A stretch of DNA of 64,000 nucleotides from Sacculina carcini (taxonomy: Eukaryota > Arthropoda > Thecostraca > Sacculinidae): NCBI GenBank assembly GCA_916048095.2, contig OU696594.1, positions 5,834,781 through 5,898,780 of the forward strand, in the 5' to 3' direction. Both the position numbers and the translations under genes were made by a program. Numbering within the stretch: the stretch's first letter is position 1; the number at the start of each line of letters is the position of its first letter. The notes under the pieces are model-generated. The model saw only the letters and a program-made list of their open reading frames with translations. It was not told where the DNA came from and made no database searches. Positions 21,776-31,321 of the stretch are shown here, in pieces.

Positions 21776-22606
21776 TCAATCCACCTTTTTAGTAGATTGC
21801 CGAGGTTGACGCCAGCTCCTGTAGAAACAGCCCCTCGGCCAGATCTCCGGCTGCAGAACTGCTGCGCGGTCGGTGCACTGACACGACACCTTAAAGTTGT
21901 TGTAGGAGTCGTGCCTTGTCTTCAATTTTTCAACGGATACTTTGTTGGCATCAATCGCCAACGTAGTCGACAGGTGATCGACGAGATTTTCACACGTCAC
22001 ACCAGTGTGAAATTGCGTCACAAAAACACTGACGACTGATGATCGAGACACCGTCGCCAGCTCACTAGTGACAGATGTTCCCGACGACATTGTCTTCTTC
22101 TTGTTGGAATTAGCATGATTCAACTGAGACGTGTCCTTCTTATTTCTCGGTGTCTTCTTCCTTCTTGTGACTGTGGTCCATTTTCCGGCATCATTCCGGT
22201 TAACAGGATCCACGTCGCTGTCAGACTCACTCTGGTCGCTATTTGACCGGTCCGGAGTCGACGATGATGTCACAGCAGCAAAAGTCTTGTGCCCAGCAGC
22301 AACGCAAGAAATCTCCTGCTTGAAGAGGTTGAGGGCTATCTCAACCCTCCGGTCGATTCTCGAATCCAAATCCACGGATGTAGGACAATTTTCCGGTTCT
22401 TTTCTTGTTTCGCCAGCGTGTTGATTGCCAGCACTGTCATTTTTGTGTGATTCATGGCAGAATCGACAATGCCAGAAAACACCGCTTTTGAGCAGCATTC
22501 TCTCCAGAGTGGCCGTGAATCCCACGCACTTCCTGTGGAACAGCGTTCCACACAGGCCACAAGAAATCTCGCCGCCAGTCTCATCACAACAAGACCGCTG
22601 ATCCAT
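21776..22606 (-). CDS. LINE-A2 ORF1 with N-terminal PHD-type zinc finger
   Basis: An intact 276-codon minus-strand ORF. Residues 5-55 form a PHD-like finger (CGLCGTLFHRKCVGF ... FWHCRFCHES), as in ORF1 of several L2/CR1-like LINEs. It is followed by an acidic/Ser-rich linker, a Lys-rich basic segment (TVTRRKKTPRNKKD) and a C-terminal region (VSVFVTQFHTGVTCENLVDH) that resembles the RRM-like RNA-binding part of such proteins. ORF1 products coat element RNA. ORF2 begins about a dozen bases after its stop, as expected of a bicistronic LINE. Confidence 0.8.
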   Translation of the reverse strand: MDQRSCCDETGGEISCGLCGTLFHRKCVGFTATLERMLLKSGVFWHCRFCHESHKNDSAGNQHAGETRKEPENCPTSVDLDSRIDRRVEIALNLFKQEISCVAAGHKTFAAVTSSSTPDRSNSDQSESDSDVDPVNRNDAGKWTTVTRRKKTPRNKKDTSQLNHANSNKKKTMSSGTSVTSELATVSRSSVVSVFVTQFHTGVTCENLVDHLSTTLAIDANKVSVEKLKTRHDSYNNFKVSCQCTDRAAVLQPEIWPRGCFYRSWRQPRQSTKKVD

Positions 22607-22724
22607 CGCTCAAAACAGAGATACGCGGTAAGTCTGCGGTACCACACGACGGAGCGTTAATCCGACAAAAGGCGAAGCACAAACAAGGAAAGGGACGTCC
22701 TCACTCGACGACAACTCAGACCCC

Positions 22725-22746
22725 ACACACGCACACAATGGTATTC
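22725..22746. repeat. Right 22-bp direct repeat flanking LINE-A2
   Basis: Exact copy of 20648-20669. It fixes the 5' boundary of the LINE and shows that insertion occurred within a CA-rich sequence (CACACGCACACAATGG). Confidence 0.8.
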
Positions 22747-22939
22747 ACAGCACTCGCATACGACACCCACAAACCAAGACGTCTCGTGGGTGACTGACTT
22801 GGTCCAGTGTTTCACATGGGGCGCCATCTAACGCTCCTTACACAGTCGACGAGCAGTACAACACGCTCTGTGACATCAGCGGTGGTCGACAAGGAGAACC
22901 CTGCCCGCACTTCTACTTATAGCAGAATCAACCAAGACT

Positions 22940-23606
22940 AGAGGCTCGTATCAGAGTCAAATAATTGGCAAACGACTGAGAAATGCCGCAAACGAACTAC
23001 GCAGCAACCCAAACATTGTCATACGCCGTGCGGATAAAAGCTCATCGTTTGTTGTGCTGAAGAAAGACGATTACTTGAGAAAAATTAACGAAATATTGAG
23101 CGACAGCACAACGTTCAAACAAATTCGCAGGTTGATCAGGTTGATCGAACAGTTTAACAAAGGGACCGACCCACGTTTCGTCCACAGGTCAAAACTGTCA
23201 CACAATTCTGCCGCTCTCACACTCTTTCTACGCGCTCTTTCATAAGCCTTTCTTTCATAAGCCTGGTCATCCATTGAGACCAATAATTTCGCAAATCCCG
23301 ACTGCCACCTACAATGTTGCAAAAAAACTGAACCAAATCCTGCGACCATACGTGCAGTCTGATTACAGCATAAGCAGCTCGCAAGATTTTTTGGAATTAT
23401 TGAGGACAGAAAATCAGGAAGGTGATATAATTGCATCTTTGGATGTCGAAGGCCTCTTTAAAAACGTTCCAGTCGACCGCACCATCGACATAATAATGGA
23501 TCGCATGTACAGATGCGACAAAACTCAACCACTGAAAACACCTGAGAGAGTATTGCGTGCTCTGTTGCGTGTCTGCACCAAGGAAGCTCCCTTCATCAGT
23601 CGAGTT
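22940..23606 (+). pseudogene. Penelope-like element RT fragment 1
   Basis: The frames read NIVIRRADKSSSFVVLKKDD, then HPLRPIISQIPTATYNVAKK, SDYSISSSQDFLELL and IIASLDVEGLFKNVPVDRTI. This is the fingers and motif A region of Penelope-like RTs ('HKPGxPLRPIVSxI...LVSFDVxSLFTNVP'). The conserved motif A aspartate is present; 'LFTNVP' is LFKNVP here. The sequence stops at 'TKEAPFIS', before the GxxMGSPLG and YxDD motifs, where an inverted LINE fragment is joined. No GIY-YIG endonuclease is visible. Confidence 0.85.
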
Positions 23607-23785
23607 TTTACAAATTTGATGGCTGACGCCTGGTCCAAATATGGTCGAATGGGATAAAGAGCACGGAGGATTAGACGACAGGAGCGCGCAACATAATGAA
23701 TATTGTTTTTAAAAGTAAGACATGAATCCAGCACAACACCTAAATCACGAACAGAGGGTCGGACCGGGAAACATCCATGCGGAGA
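23607..23785 (-). mobile_element. LINE-A RT fragment, minus strand
   Basis: The minus strand reads FPVRPSVRDLGVVLDSCLTF then KNNIHYVARSCRLILRALYP and ends DQASAIKFVKT. This is the same stretch as 43010-43180 on the + strand and stops at the same nucleotide (after GTAAAAACTC). It interrupts the Penelope fragment on one side and is fused to a gag fragment on the other. Confidence 0.8.
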
Positions 23786-23990
23786 TTCGAGCGACATCCA
23801 TGGGGAGATTGGCCACCAAAAACTGAAACTTTTTTGTGGCTGAAGTCACGCCTGCCACAGCAAAAGCGCAGTTCACTTGCGCGAGCCAAAGTTCTGGCTC
23901 TTCAGGAGCGAATGGCGGTAAACGGAATGTGGAGATGCTCACCTCGTCCGCGCTAGGAATTTGGCATTCACTTGGTCCGCTAGCCATTGA
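23786..23990 (-). pseudogene. Gypsy Gag N-terminal fragment
   Basis: The minus-strand frame opens with ATG near 23987 and reads ISTFRLPPFAPEEPELWLAQ then VNCAFAVAGVTSATKKFQFL and VANLPMDVA. Many metazoan gypsy Gag proteins start with 'RLPPFWPxxPxLWFxQxExxFxxAGIT'. After about 65 residues the frame runs into LINE-A sequence. A short chimeric leftover, probably not functional. Confidence 0.75.
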
Positions 23991-24149
23991 TCACACACAA
24001 AAATCACGTCGGTGGTCACCAGTGTAGAAATGCTTCCCAAGAGTTAGACCTCACACTAAGAAATAAAGACTCGGTCACGTATAGTCTATTTGCAAATACG
24101 CACAAAAATCGAGACAAGTTTACCGTGTGGCGGTCAAGACAGGAAGACC

Positions 24150-24151
<2 letters not shown>

Positions 24152-24201
<50 letters not shown>
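24152..24201. repeat. (TA)n microsatellite
   Basis: About 25 uninterrupted TA dinucleotides directly upstream of the second Penelope fragment. Such AT tracts are unstable and often mark breakpoints. Confidence 0.95.
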
Positions 24202-24202
<1 letters not shown>

Positions 24203-24204
24203 TG

Positions 24205-24935
24205 TAGCTTGGAAGAATATTGTCATTCAGACAAACGAGATTATACTGGATTGCCGCTTTGCAGTTTTCAATCTTTCAATCAAGAACGCAATTTTGCAGC
24301 AGTATGCACCGTGTGAACACAGCATCAGCAGTGCACACGACTTTCTGGAATTGCTGCGCGCAAGACTAAGCTGACGGTGATATAATTGCATCTTTGGATG
24401 TTGAAAAATTGTTCACCAACGTGCCTATCGACAAAACCATCGACCTTATAATGATCGTGTGTACCGCTGTGAAGATACAACACCTTTGAAGGTGAGAGAG
24501 GATGTTTTGCGTGCACTGCTGAGTATATGCACGAAAGGGCCCCATTCACCTGTCCAAGCGGCCAATTATACCAACAGATTGACGGAGTGTCTATGGGCAG
24601 CCCGCTCGGCGTTTTGTTCGCAAACTTCTTCATGGGTTCCGCTGAAACTAAAGTACACTCGTCCAACAAGCCAGCGACCTATTGCCGATACATCGACGAC
24701 ATCTTCATCCGAGTGAAGTCATCTGACGAAATTGACACTCTCAAGCGTGCTTTCGAAGAAGAAACGTCACTAAAATTCACGCACGAGAACGCACTCGACG
24801 GTCGGCTAGCATTTCTCGATGTGCTAGTACAGCTGAATAGCGGAGAGCTTAGCACAAACGTATACACCAAGCCGACAAATCTGGGACTGTGTCTGAATGG
24901 CATCAGTGAATGTCATTCAACGAGACACTGACCAT
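24205..24935 (+). pseudogene. Penelope-like element RT fragment 2 (with YIDD)
   Basis: Over three frames the + strand encodes HSISSAHDFLELLRA, then motif A (IIASLDVE), FTNVPIDKTIDL, and in one long frame QIDGVSMGSPLGVLFANFFM followed by TYCRYIDDIFIRVKSSDEID, LKFTHENALDGRLAFLDVLV and TKPTNLGLC. These are RT motifs A to E of a Penelope-like element; 'YIDD' is the catalytic site. It overlaps in content with fragment 1 but belongs to a different copy. Frameshifts near 24400-24540 and loss of the C-terminal GIY-YIG nuclease make it inactive. Confidence 0.9.
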
Positions 24936-24958
24936 ATAATTCTTAGTGTTTTTTCCAG

Positions 24959-25095
24959 GTCTCCAGATCACACTGACGCGCTTCTGATGTCTGCGTTGAA
25001 AATTATATCTAAGGACGACATCATATCATACTTCTCCGAACAATCTGGGAAAGATGCGCCAGTTTCCTTGGCAAATTTGAAGTCTCCCACTCCAG
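24959..25095 (+). other. Candidate host exon (unknown gene)
   Basis: A 137-nt segment between a strong acceptor (TAGTGTTTTTTCCAG) and a donor (CCAG then GTGATT) is open in one frame and reads SPDHTDALLMSALKIISKDD, IISYFSEQSGKDAP, VSLANLKSPTP. It resembles no retroelement domain I know and is not repeated in the window. It could be a genuine exon of a gene whose introns are filled with transposons, or another captured fragment. Confidence 0.4.
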
Positions 25096-25259
25096 GTGAT
25101 TTTATACTGATAAATATATGTTTTTGTTTATTAAATAACATCAAGAGATAGTAAGGTTTTATCTATACAGGTAGTACTATAGGCAACGTTGAGAATGGCA
25201 GGGACGTTGCTATTAATTGCCAAACTTTGTTAGTAGCAGAAATGTGGCAAATTAACATG

Positions 25260-25396
25260 CAGGCTAGAGATGCTCGAGACGGATATGGGCCTTCTCATCA
25301 AGTACGTGCAACAGCTGCGACAGGTCAAGGTGGACAGGACGGTTGAGCTGCGACAGTTGAACGCTGAGAATGAAAAGCTGGTGTCCCGCGTGCAGG
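25260..25396 (+). other. Host-like coiled-coil module L, copy 1
   Basis: The frame reads EMLETDMGLLIKYVQQLRQV then KVDRTVELRQLNAENEKL and VSRVQ, clearly a coiled coil, ending CAG before GCATGTCC. A longer relative sits at 51984-52213. This copy has no stop where the other has TGA, so it is the better preserved. Parent gene unknown. It is joined on the right to a GT microsatellite and then the gypsy-F insertion. Confidence 0.5.
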
Positions 25397-25509
25397 CATG
25401 TCCACCAACATGTATATGTGTCTCTCTGTGTGTATGTGTGTGTGTGTGTTTTAGCAAGTGTATATTATCATACAATACTGTAATGTCGTGACTAAAATTT
25501 GTGCTCGTA

Positions 25510-26391
25510 ATGACCAGGAGCGCCAAAATTATCGTAAGACACACCAACATATCCATTGCAACCAACACTGGAATTCTACCATCTGTGGTCTGTGCGGCGG
25601 ACATTATCCACATCCTGGAGGACAAAATTCGTGTCCAGCTCGCGGAAAAGAGCGCTACTCCTGCGGAAAGAGAAACCACTTCAGCAAGATGTGTCGTCAG
25701 CGATCATCAGTCACAAACGGTCAGCGACCATCAACCACAAACAGCCAAAGATCACCAAAAACGAACAATCACCGACCACCAATCATCAGCGACCAACGTG
25801 CACAACCAAGCGTGACAACTAATCAGACTGACATGGGGAGAAACGTCAGACAAATATCAGTCAACAGAGACTCTGATCAATCTACCTGCAAGGATCATGC
25901 TGAGTATGTGTTTTCAATCGATCAACAATCTGCAAAAACACCTATTGTTCATGTGTATATCAATGATCAGCCATTGCCAGTGCTCATCGACTCTGGAGCC
26001 AGCGCAAACGTACTCGAGAAAGGTGTGTATGACTCATTTCGACCAAGACCAAAACTTCGTTCGATCAACACAAAGTTGTGCGCGTATGGATCGAAGACGC
26101 CGTTAAATGTTCTTGGAGCTGTTGATGTACAATTGTCGAAGGGTGAGAAGTGTGTTGAAACATGTTTTTATGTGGTTAACTCTAACACCGATTCACTTGT
26201 GGGCTATGAGACCGCCACGGAACTTGGTTTACTTCAGATAGTCCGTTCTGTGCAGCAACTGTCTGGCAGTGTGATTCAGAGACTCCTGAAAGAGTATCCT
26301 GTCGACCAGGGAATCGGCATGCTGAGAGGTCACCAAGTGAAAATCCACGTCAACGAGAAACACCAGTCGCTCAACCTCACCGCAGAATTCC
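25510..26391 (+). pseudogene. Gypsy-F Gag C-terminus and aspartic protease
   Basis: A frame open from 25458 carries two Cys/His clusters (CGLCGGHYPHPGGQNSCP and ERYSCGKRNHFSKMC). The second lacks its first cysteine (Arg instead). A Gln/Asn/Pro-rich linker of four RSP/QTxx repeats follows, then a retropepsin: VHVYINDQPLPVLIDSGASA with the catalytic DSG, and CFYVVNSNTDSLVGYETATE as the second conserved block. The protease would process the Gag-Pol polyprotein. The start is not an ATG of a real Gag since the capsid part is lost. Confidence 0.8.
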
Positions 26392-26392
26392 T

Positions 26393-26827
26393 TTTCACAT
26401 GCGGAAAGCTGTGGAAGCTGAAATCGACTCATTGTTGGAACAAGACATCATTGAACCGGTATCTGGACCAACACCTTGGGTGTCACCTATCGTCTGTGTT
26501 CCCAAACCGAAAAATCGGTCAGAAATTCGCATTTATGCCGACATGCGCTGCCTAAACACGGCAATTCAGCGTGAGCGCCATATCTCTCCAACAGTGGACG
26601 ACATCATTCATGATCTCAATGAAGCCGGATATTTCAGTAAGATTGATCTTCGCAGCGGATATCACCAGCTAGAACTCCACCCAGAGAGCCGAGAAATCAC
26701 CACATTTTCTACCCATGTTGGAAATTTCCGATACAAACGGCTGAATTTTGGCATCTGTTCTGCAGCAGGAGTTTTCCAAAGAACCATCGAGCAAGTTCTC
26801 GCCGGAATTCAAAACATCTCTTTGCGT
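26393..26827 (+). pseudogene. Gypsy-F reverse transcriptase, cut before the YxDD motif
   Basis: The frame reads EAEIDSLLEQDIIEPVSGPT, PWVSPIVCVPKPKNRSEIRI, then motif A (SKIDLRSGYHQLEL) and motif B region (RYKRLNFGICSAAGVFQRTI). It stops at 'LAGIQNIS', exactly where 'xDDIIVxG' should follow. The next 130 bases (26828-26960) are unrelated pyrimidine-rich DNA containing an acceptor-like TTGTTTACAG. Sequence resumes with the end of RNase H (ADYMSCHP). Motif C and RNase H are gone, so the polymerase is dead. Confidence 0.85.
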
Positions 26828-26962
26828 TGAAACATTCTCATTCTCTTGCGTTGAATGCCAGGATTTTGCATTTGTTCTTGTTTGTTTACAGGCCGTATCT
26901 ACCGCTGATTTCTTCTACTTTGATGATCATTTCTATCGCTTCTTCTTCATCCAGCTGACTAT

Positions 26963-28498
26963 ATGTCCTGCCACCCTATCGACGACGTCACCAATTCATC
27001 TGAATCAGAGAATGCTAAAGAATATGTGAAATACATCATCCAAAACGTAATCCCGAAGGCGATGACGCTCGAAGAAGTGCAGTATCACACCACCCGTGAT
27101 CCTACCATGATTCGTCTGACAGAGCTGATAGAGTCAGATTATTGGAAGATTGACCAATCAAATCCTGATGTCGATCAGCACTTCCTGAAGAGCATGCACA
27201 ACGTCAGAGATGAACTTACCTCATCGTCCGACCGGGGAACCATTCTTCGAGGCAACAGAATCATCATACCACCGTGTCTAAAAGACCGAGTGATCAGCCT
27301 GGCTCATGCTGGACATCAAGGCGTTGTGAAAACCAAGGGTCTAATTCGTGAGAAAGTATGGTTTCCAGGTATAGACAAGAAAGTAGAAGACACCATCAGC
27401 AAATGCATGGCATGCCAATCAACCAGCAGCCCCAATAAACCTGAACCATTTTTAATGAGCAACCTGCCAATCCGACCATGGCATGAATTGAGCGTTGATT
27501 TTATTGGTCCTTTACCGAACGGCATATATCTGCTTGTCATCATTGACGACTATTCTCGATACCCGATAGTGTATCCCACATCAAGTACCTCATTCAATGC
27601 CACAGCACCACTTCTGGACTCAGCAGTCGCCATGTTTGGCACACCAAAGATCGTCAAGACAGACAATGGTCCACCATTTAATGGTCATCAATTCGAACAA
27701 CTATTCAACTACCTCGGTTTTCAGCACCGTAAAGTAACTCCCTTGTGGCCTAGAGCAAATGGGCACGTTGAACGATTCATGAAAGCACTGAAACGAGCAT
27801 TGTCTGCAGCATCTGTAGAGCAAAAACTTCTCCAACAAGCTCTGAATACGTTTCTACGGCAGTACAGATCTACACCTCATCCTTCGACTGGAAAGTCACC
27901 GTGTGAGCTGCTGTTTGGTAGGTCTGTGAGAAATTTGTTACCTGAAAGTTTTCCACCAATGGTTGACAACACAGTTCGCGTTCACGACACCTCCGCGAAG
28001 ACCAAGATTAAATTTTATGCCGACAAAAGAAGCAAACATCAACGACTGAGAGTAGGAGATCAAGTCCTCGTACCAGCAACCAAAAAGGACAAGCTGACTC
28101 CAAATTTCAAACCGACACCGTATACTGTCGATCGAGTGAAGGGTACAATGATAACCGTTCGACGCAAACATCATACCGTGACGCGAAACAGTTCACTCTT
28201 CAAGCCATGTCCAAACGTCAACCTGAACCGAACCACAGATTCGTCTGATGAAGAGGAGGAGGAAGGACTTGTGACTCCGACCAGTGCCGACCACGTTCCG
28301 GGTTATCCAACAAGCGCTGAACAAGTTCCTGACCATCCGACGGAGGAAGCAGTCGGGCCGGAGGAGACTGTCCCTACACCACGTCGATCTACAAGACCAC
28401 GACGCCCTCTAGAGAGATATAGAGTTCTTTTCAAAAGGGGAGTGAATGTAATGTCGTCACTGCTATTATATATCTATGTGATATCCGTTGTGCGGTAG
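26963..28498 (+). CDS. Gypsy-F integrase, open reading frame of 511 codons
   Basis: This is the best-preserved transposon gene in the window. After about 100 residues of RNase H-integrase linker comes the HHCC zinc-binding domain (HAGHQGVVKTKGLIREKVWF ... CMACQ), then the catalytic core with D (SVDFIGPLPNG), D (VKTDNGPPFNGHQFEQLF) and E (RANGHVERFMKALKRAL), a DNA-binding C-terminus (LRVGDQVLVPATKKDKLTPN, YTVDRVKGTM) and an acidic, Thr/Pro-rich tail. The last 15 codons read into the 3' LTR. No stop or frameshift is present. It cannot act as a polyprotein part because RT is broken upstream. Confidence 0.85.
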   Translation: MSCHPIDDVTNSSESENAKEYVKYIIQNVIPKAMTLEEVQYHTTRDPTMIRLTELIESDYWKIDQSNPDVDQHFLKSMHNVRDELTSSSDRGTILRGNRIIIPPCLKDRVISLAHAGHQGVVKTKGLIREKVWFPGIDKKVEDTISKCMACQSTSSPNKPEPFLMSNLPIRPWHELSVDFIGPLPNGIYLLVIIDDYSRYPIVYPTSSTSFNATAPLLDSAVAMFGTPKIVKTDNGPPFNGHQFEQLFNYLGFQHRKVTPLWPRANGHVERFMKALKRALSAASVEQKLLQQALNTFLRQYRSTPHPSTGKSPCELLFGRSVRNLLPESFPPMVDNTVRVHDTSAKTKIKFYADKRSKHQRLRVGDQVLVPATKKDKLTPNFKPTPYTVDRVKGTMITVRRKHHTVTRNSSLFKPCPNVNLNRTTDSSDEEEEEGLVTPTSADHVPGYPTSAEQVPDHPTEEAVGPEETVPTPRRSTRPRRPLERYRVLFKRGVNVMSSLLLYIYVISVVR

Positions 28499-28643
28499 TG
28501 ACGCCGTAATGAGGACGTTGGTGGGGTGTTGGGACGACGTGTAGTTCTGGTTGTGTTGGTATCGTTATATTTGATATTCTGTCGTGCAGATAATTAATTA
28601 CATTGTTGTATGAAAATATCCAGGGTGTCAATTGGGTATTACA
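28447..28643 (+). mobile_element. Gypsy-F 3' LTR
   Basis: A 197-bp segment starting TGTAATGTCGTCACTGC directly after a purine-rich tract and ending TATTACA before the AATAC duplication. Its first 11 bases match the insertion's left end at 25479. No TATA or poly(A) signal was evident to me. Confidence 0.7.
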
Positions 28644-28699
28644 AATACTGCAAGGTAAAATCACTATGACAGTTTTCCTAGCGTCCATTTTTCTGGACG

Positions 28700-29735
28700 C
28701 CAGGTATTAATGGGTTAACTCGGGTGCAACACACTCTGCTGGCCATACACTCGACCTTCTCATTTGCCCATCAGCTAATCTAATTTCTTCTAATCTGCTC
28801 ACCTACCCGCCAGATTCCACTATTTCCGATCATAGCCTCATCTCATTTGCCATAGATTTTCAGGTGCATCGTAACTTCAACCCTTCTAAAACTTACTTCT
28901 AACAAATCTTCCGTAATTTTGACTCTTCCCATTTCAGGCTTCTTGTCTCTCATTCTCTATCTCCGATGCATTACCATTTCCTTCTCCCGATGGCTCTTTC
29001 CCATTTTATCAATGAGTGTTTGTCTAGCATCAATGATACACTGTTTCCCTTGTGCATATGTGTCGTCAAACCTTCTGTTACCCAGCAACCATGGCTAACT
29101 CCTGACTTACGCCGTCTGTGAGCTGAGTCTCGGGCTCGTGAGCGCTGCTGGCGCCGGTTGAAAACTGACCTGAAGTGGTCTCAGTTTTGCACTGCCCGAA
29201 ATTCTTTTATTTCTGCTCTTACTGCCGCCAAATCGTCTTTCTATAAATCAAACTTACTTCACGCTCAACGTCCTGCCAGTCCAAGTGGACCACCTTGAAA
29301 TCTCTCACCGTTATTGCAAAATCAACTCCCTGCTAAATTTCGGCGTCTGACTTTTCATCATTTTTCCAAGAAAACCTTACCAAAGCCAAATCAAAATTGC
29401 CGTCCTCTTCACTGTCCTTGCCTTCACTGTCACTGTCTTCCAATATCTCCTTGGATTCCTTTTCTCCCATCTCTCCTGCTACCACCGCCATATTCCTTGA
29501 AAAACTATACGCCGAATTCGCTAAAATACGCTATATAATACGCTAATTCGCAATATACGCTAAAATTCGAGGTGCCCCTCTGACCCTATAAACTATAAGG
29601 CACTTTCTGACTGTCATTCTTCTCGCTCCTTTACTCACTCTCTTTATTAACTATTCTTTCCTCCATGGTACTTTTCTGGCATCTAAACACGCAATTGTCT
29701 CCCCTATCCTAAAAAAACCCTTCCCTGGACCCTTC
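28700..29735 (+). pseudogene. LINE-A-like ORF2 endonuclease and linker fragment
   Basis: Frames read GHTLDLLICPSANLISS, ISDHSLISFAIDF, SHFINECLSSINDTLFPL, QPWLTPDLRRL and WSQFCTARNSFISALTAAKS, and finally LASKHAIVSPILKK. Order and wording parallel the LINE at 40998-43180 from the end of the endonuclease to the start of RT. The catalytic SDH is intact. Several stops are present, the 5' half of the nuclease is missing, and the copy is joined to a gypsy RT at about 29740. Confidence 0.8.
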
Positions 29736-29744
29736 CCTTCCCTT

Positions 29745-30512
29745 CCGATGATCAGGTTGAAATTTGTGAAGGAGATCGCCCTTGCACAGCGTTCCAAGGA
29801 GGCGACGACCTATACCAGTTCAAAAGGATCCCACAAGGGGTCACCAACGCTGTGGCCGCCTTCAAACCATGCAATCATTCATCAAATCTAATCAACTACA
29901 GTGTACATTTTCATACTTCGATGACATAATTGTGTGTGGTTCCACACAACAGGAACATGATTGGAACTTGTCTCGTTTTCTTCGTGCAGCTGCTAAACAC
30001 AAGCTGATTGTAAATAAATCCAAATGCAGCCTCTCTCAAAGTCGCATACATGCACTTGGGTACCTCATCGAGAACGGCACCCTGCGGCCAGACCCTTGTC
30101 GACTGCAGGGCTTGATAGACCTCCCGGTTCCGAAGAAACTCACTAGTCACTCAAAAGACTAATCGTTTTTTTTGCTTATTACTTCAAATGGATACATAAC
30201 TATTCTTCGAAAATGCAAGGGGTTATCAACGCTACGTTTCCCCTGTCGCGAGAAGTCAGTAAAACTATTGATTCGCTGAAGAACACAAAAGTAACGCTAT
30301 TACACGCTGAACACAAAAGTAAAGGGTAAAGTGAAGAACGATAAAATTCTACGCTGGCGACTCCAGCTTACCGCATACTCTTTTGACATTTGCTACCGAT
30401 CTGGCAAAGAGAATGTATCCGCTGATGCATTATCGCGTTCACACTGCGGACTTACGATGGATGGTGTCGATCTCTCCAAGCTTCACAATTACATGCATGC
30501 ATTAAAAGCATG
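29745..30512 (+). pseudogene. Gypsy-C RT and RNase H fragment, copy 1
   Basis: Frames encode 'DDLYQFKRIPQGVTNAVAAF' (motif B), SYFDDIIVCGSTQQEHDWNL (motif C, YFDD), NKSKCSLSQSRIHALGYLIE (thumb), and later the end of RNase H (DICYRSGKENVSADALSRSH). A segment between 30165 and 30320 has lost most of RNase H. A near-identical but differently rearranged copy lies at 34244-34700. Frameshifts make it nonfunctional. Confidence 0.8.
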
Positions 30513-31321
30513 ATACAATTACAGACAATTCCATTACGATAAAAATAATAATAATATGAGGAAGACACGGTTATTACTGAAACTGCCGTCTTATGCACCC
30601 CTATTGTCAGTGAACTACAGTGTTCACTGAAATCACCGCTTCACCAGTACACTATTACACCAGAAATACCACGCATCAAATGACATATTCACGTTCACAC
30701 TGTCAATACACGTACACATTCTCACTACTTCCATACTGTCCATGTTGTTTCTCTGTTGTTGTTTGTATGTTTGCAACACTGTCCATGTTGTTTCTCTGTT
30801 GTTGTTTGTTGTTTGTAATGAATAATATGTATTCTTTCACATTCATGCTCGTGGTCGTTCGTGACCTAGATCTGAGGTCACGGCAGGGGTCACTGACCTC
30901 ACCAGCTATACCTGACACCACCGCAGTTACAAACCCTTTCTCATAGCACTTTCTAGCACCTGACTGCTGACCGCTACACTCATACAATAAATAACCACAC
31001 AGCAGATGCACAATCACAACACATTAACACTAATAATACACAACACAACCTCAATCACTCATTTCTCAAGCTCCATTGATCCACTGATAAACTTATCACA
31101 CATTGTGTTCCTTATACTAGCAACTACATACAAGCAAACATTCACTCACATAAATACACAAACTGCTACAGTGAACTGTGAAATTCACCAACACCAAATG
31201 AAATATATAACCAGTAAGGCGCCGTGTTCGGCGATGAACGAGCGAGCGCGATGCTATCATATGTAATCAAACTTTGTCGTAAATGCATTTGTCTGCGTGC
31301 ATGGGCAAAGTTTTCAGCTAT
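30513..31321. other. Noncoding stretch with a 46-bp duplication
   Basis: I see no gene. At about 30728-30828 a segment containing ACTGTCCATGTTGTTTCTC and (TTG)n is tandemly duplicated. The rest is AT-rich, with no recognisable transposon domain. Confidence 0.6.

Larger units (their letters stand above)
20670..22724 (-). mobile_element. LINE-A2: 3'-truncated L2/CR1-like insertion with target duplication
   Basis: A 2055-bp minus-strand insertion between exact 22-bp repeats. It contains ORF1 and most of the endonuclease of ORF2 but no reverse transcriptase. Reading 5' to 3' it ends in an A-rich tail (ACAACAAAAAAATC ... TTTAAAA). Target-primed insertion normally truncates the 5' end; here the 5' end is kept and the 3' part is missing. 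This suggests a prematurely polyadenylated transcript mobilised in trans. Confidence 0.75.
25479..28643 (+). mobile_element. Gypsy-F insertion with 5-bp target duplication
   Basis: A + strand Ty3/gypsy insertion whose ends are TGTAATGTCG at 25479 and ATTACA at 28643, flanked on both sides by AATAC (25474-25478 and 28644-28648). The order is 5' LTR remnant, Gag zinc-finger region, protease, partial RT, deletion, integrase, PPT (AAAAGGGGAGTGAA) and 3' LTR. Most of the 5' LTR, all of the capsid and the segment from RT motif C through RNase H are missing, yet the target duplication survives. Deletions therefore happened inside the element, before or after insertion. Confidence 0.75.
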
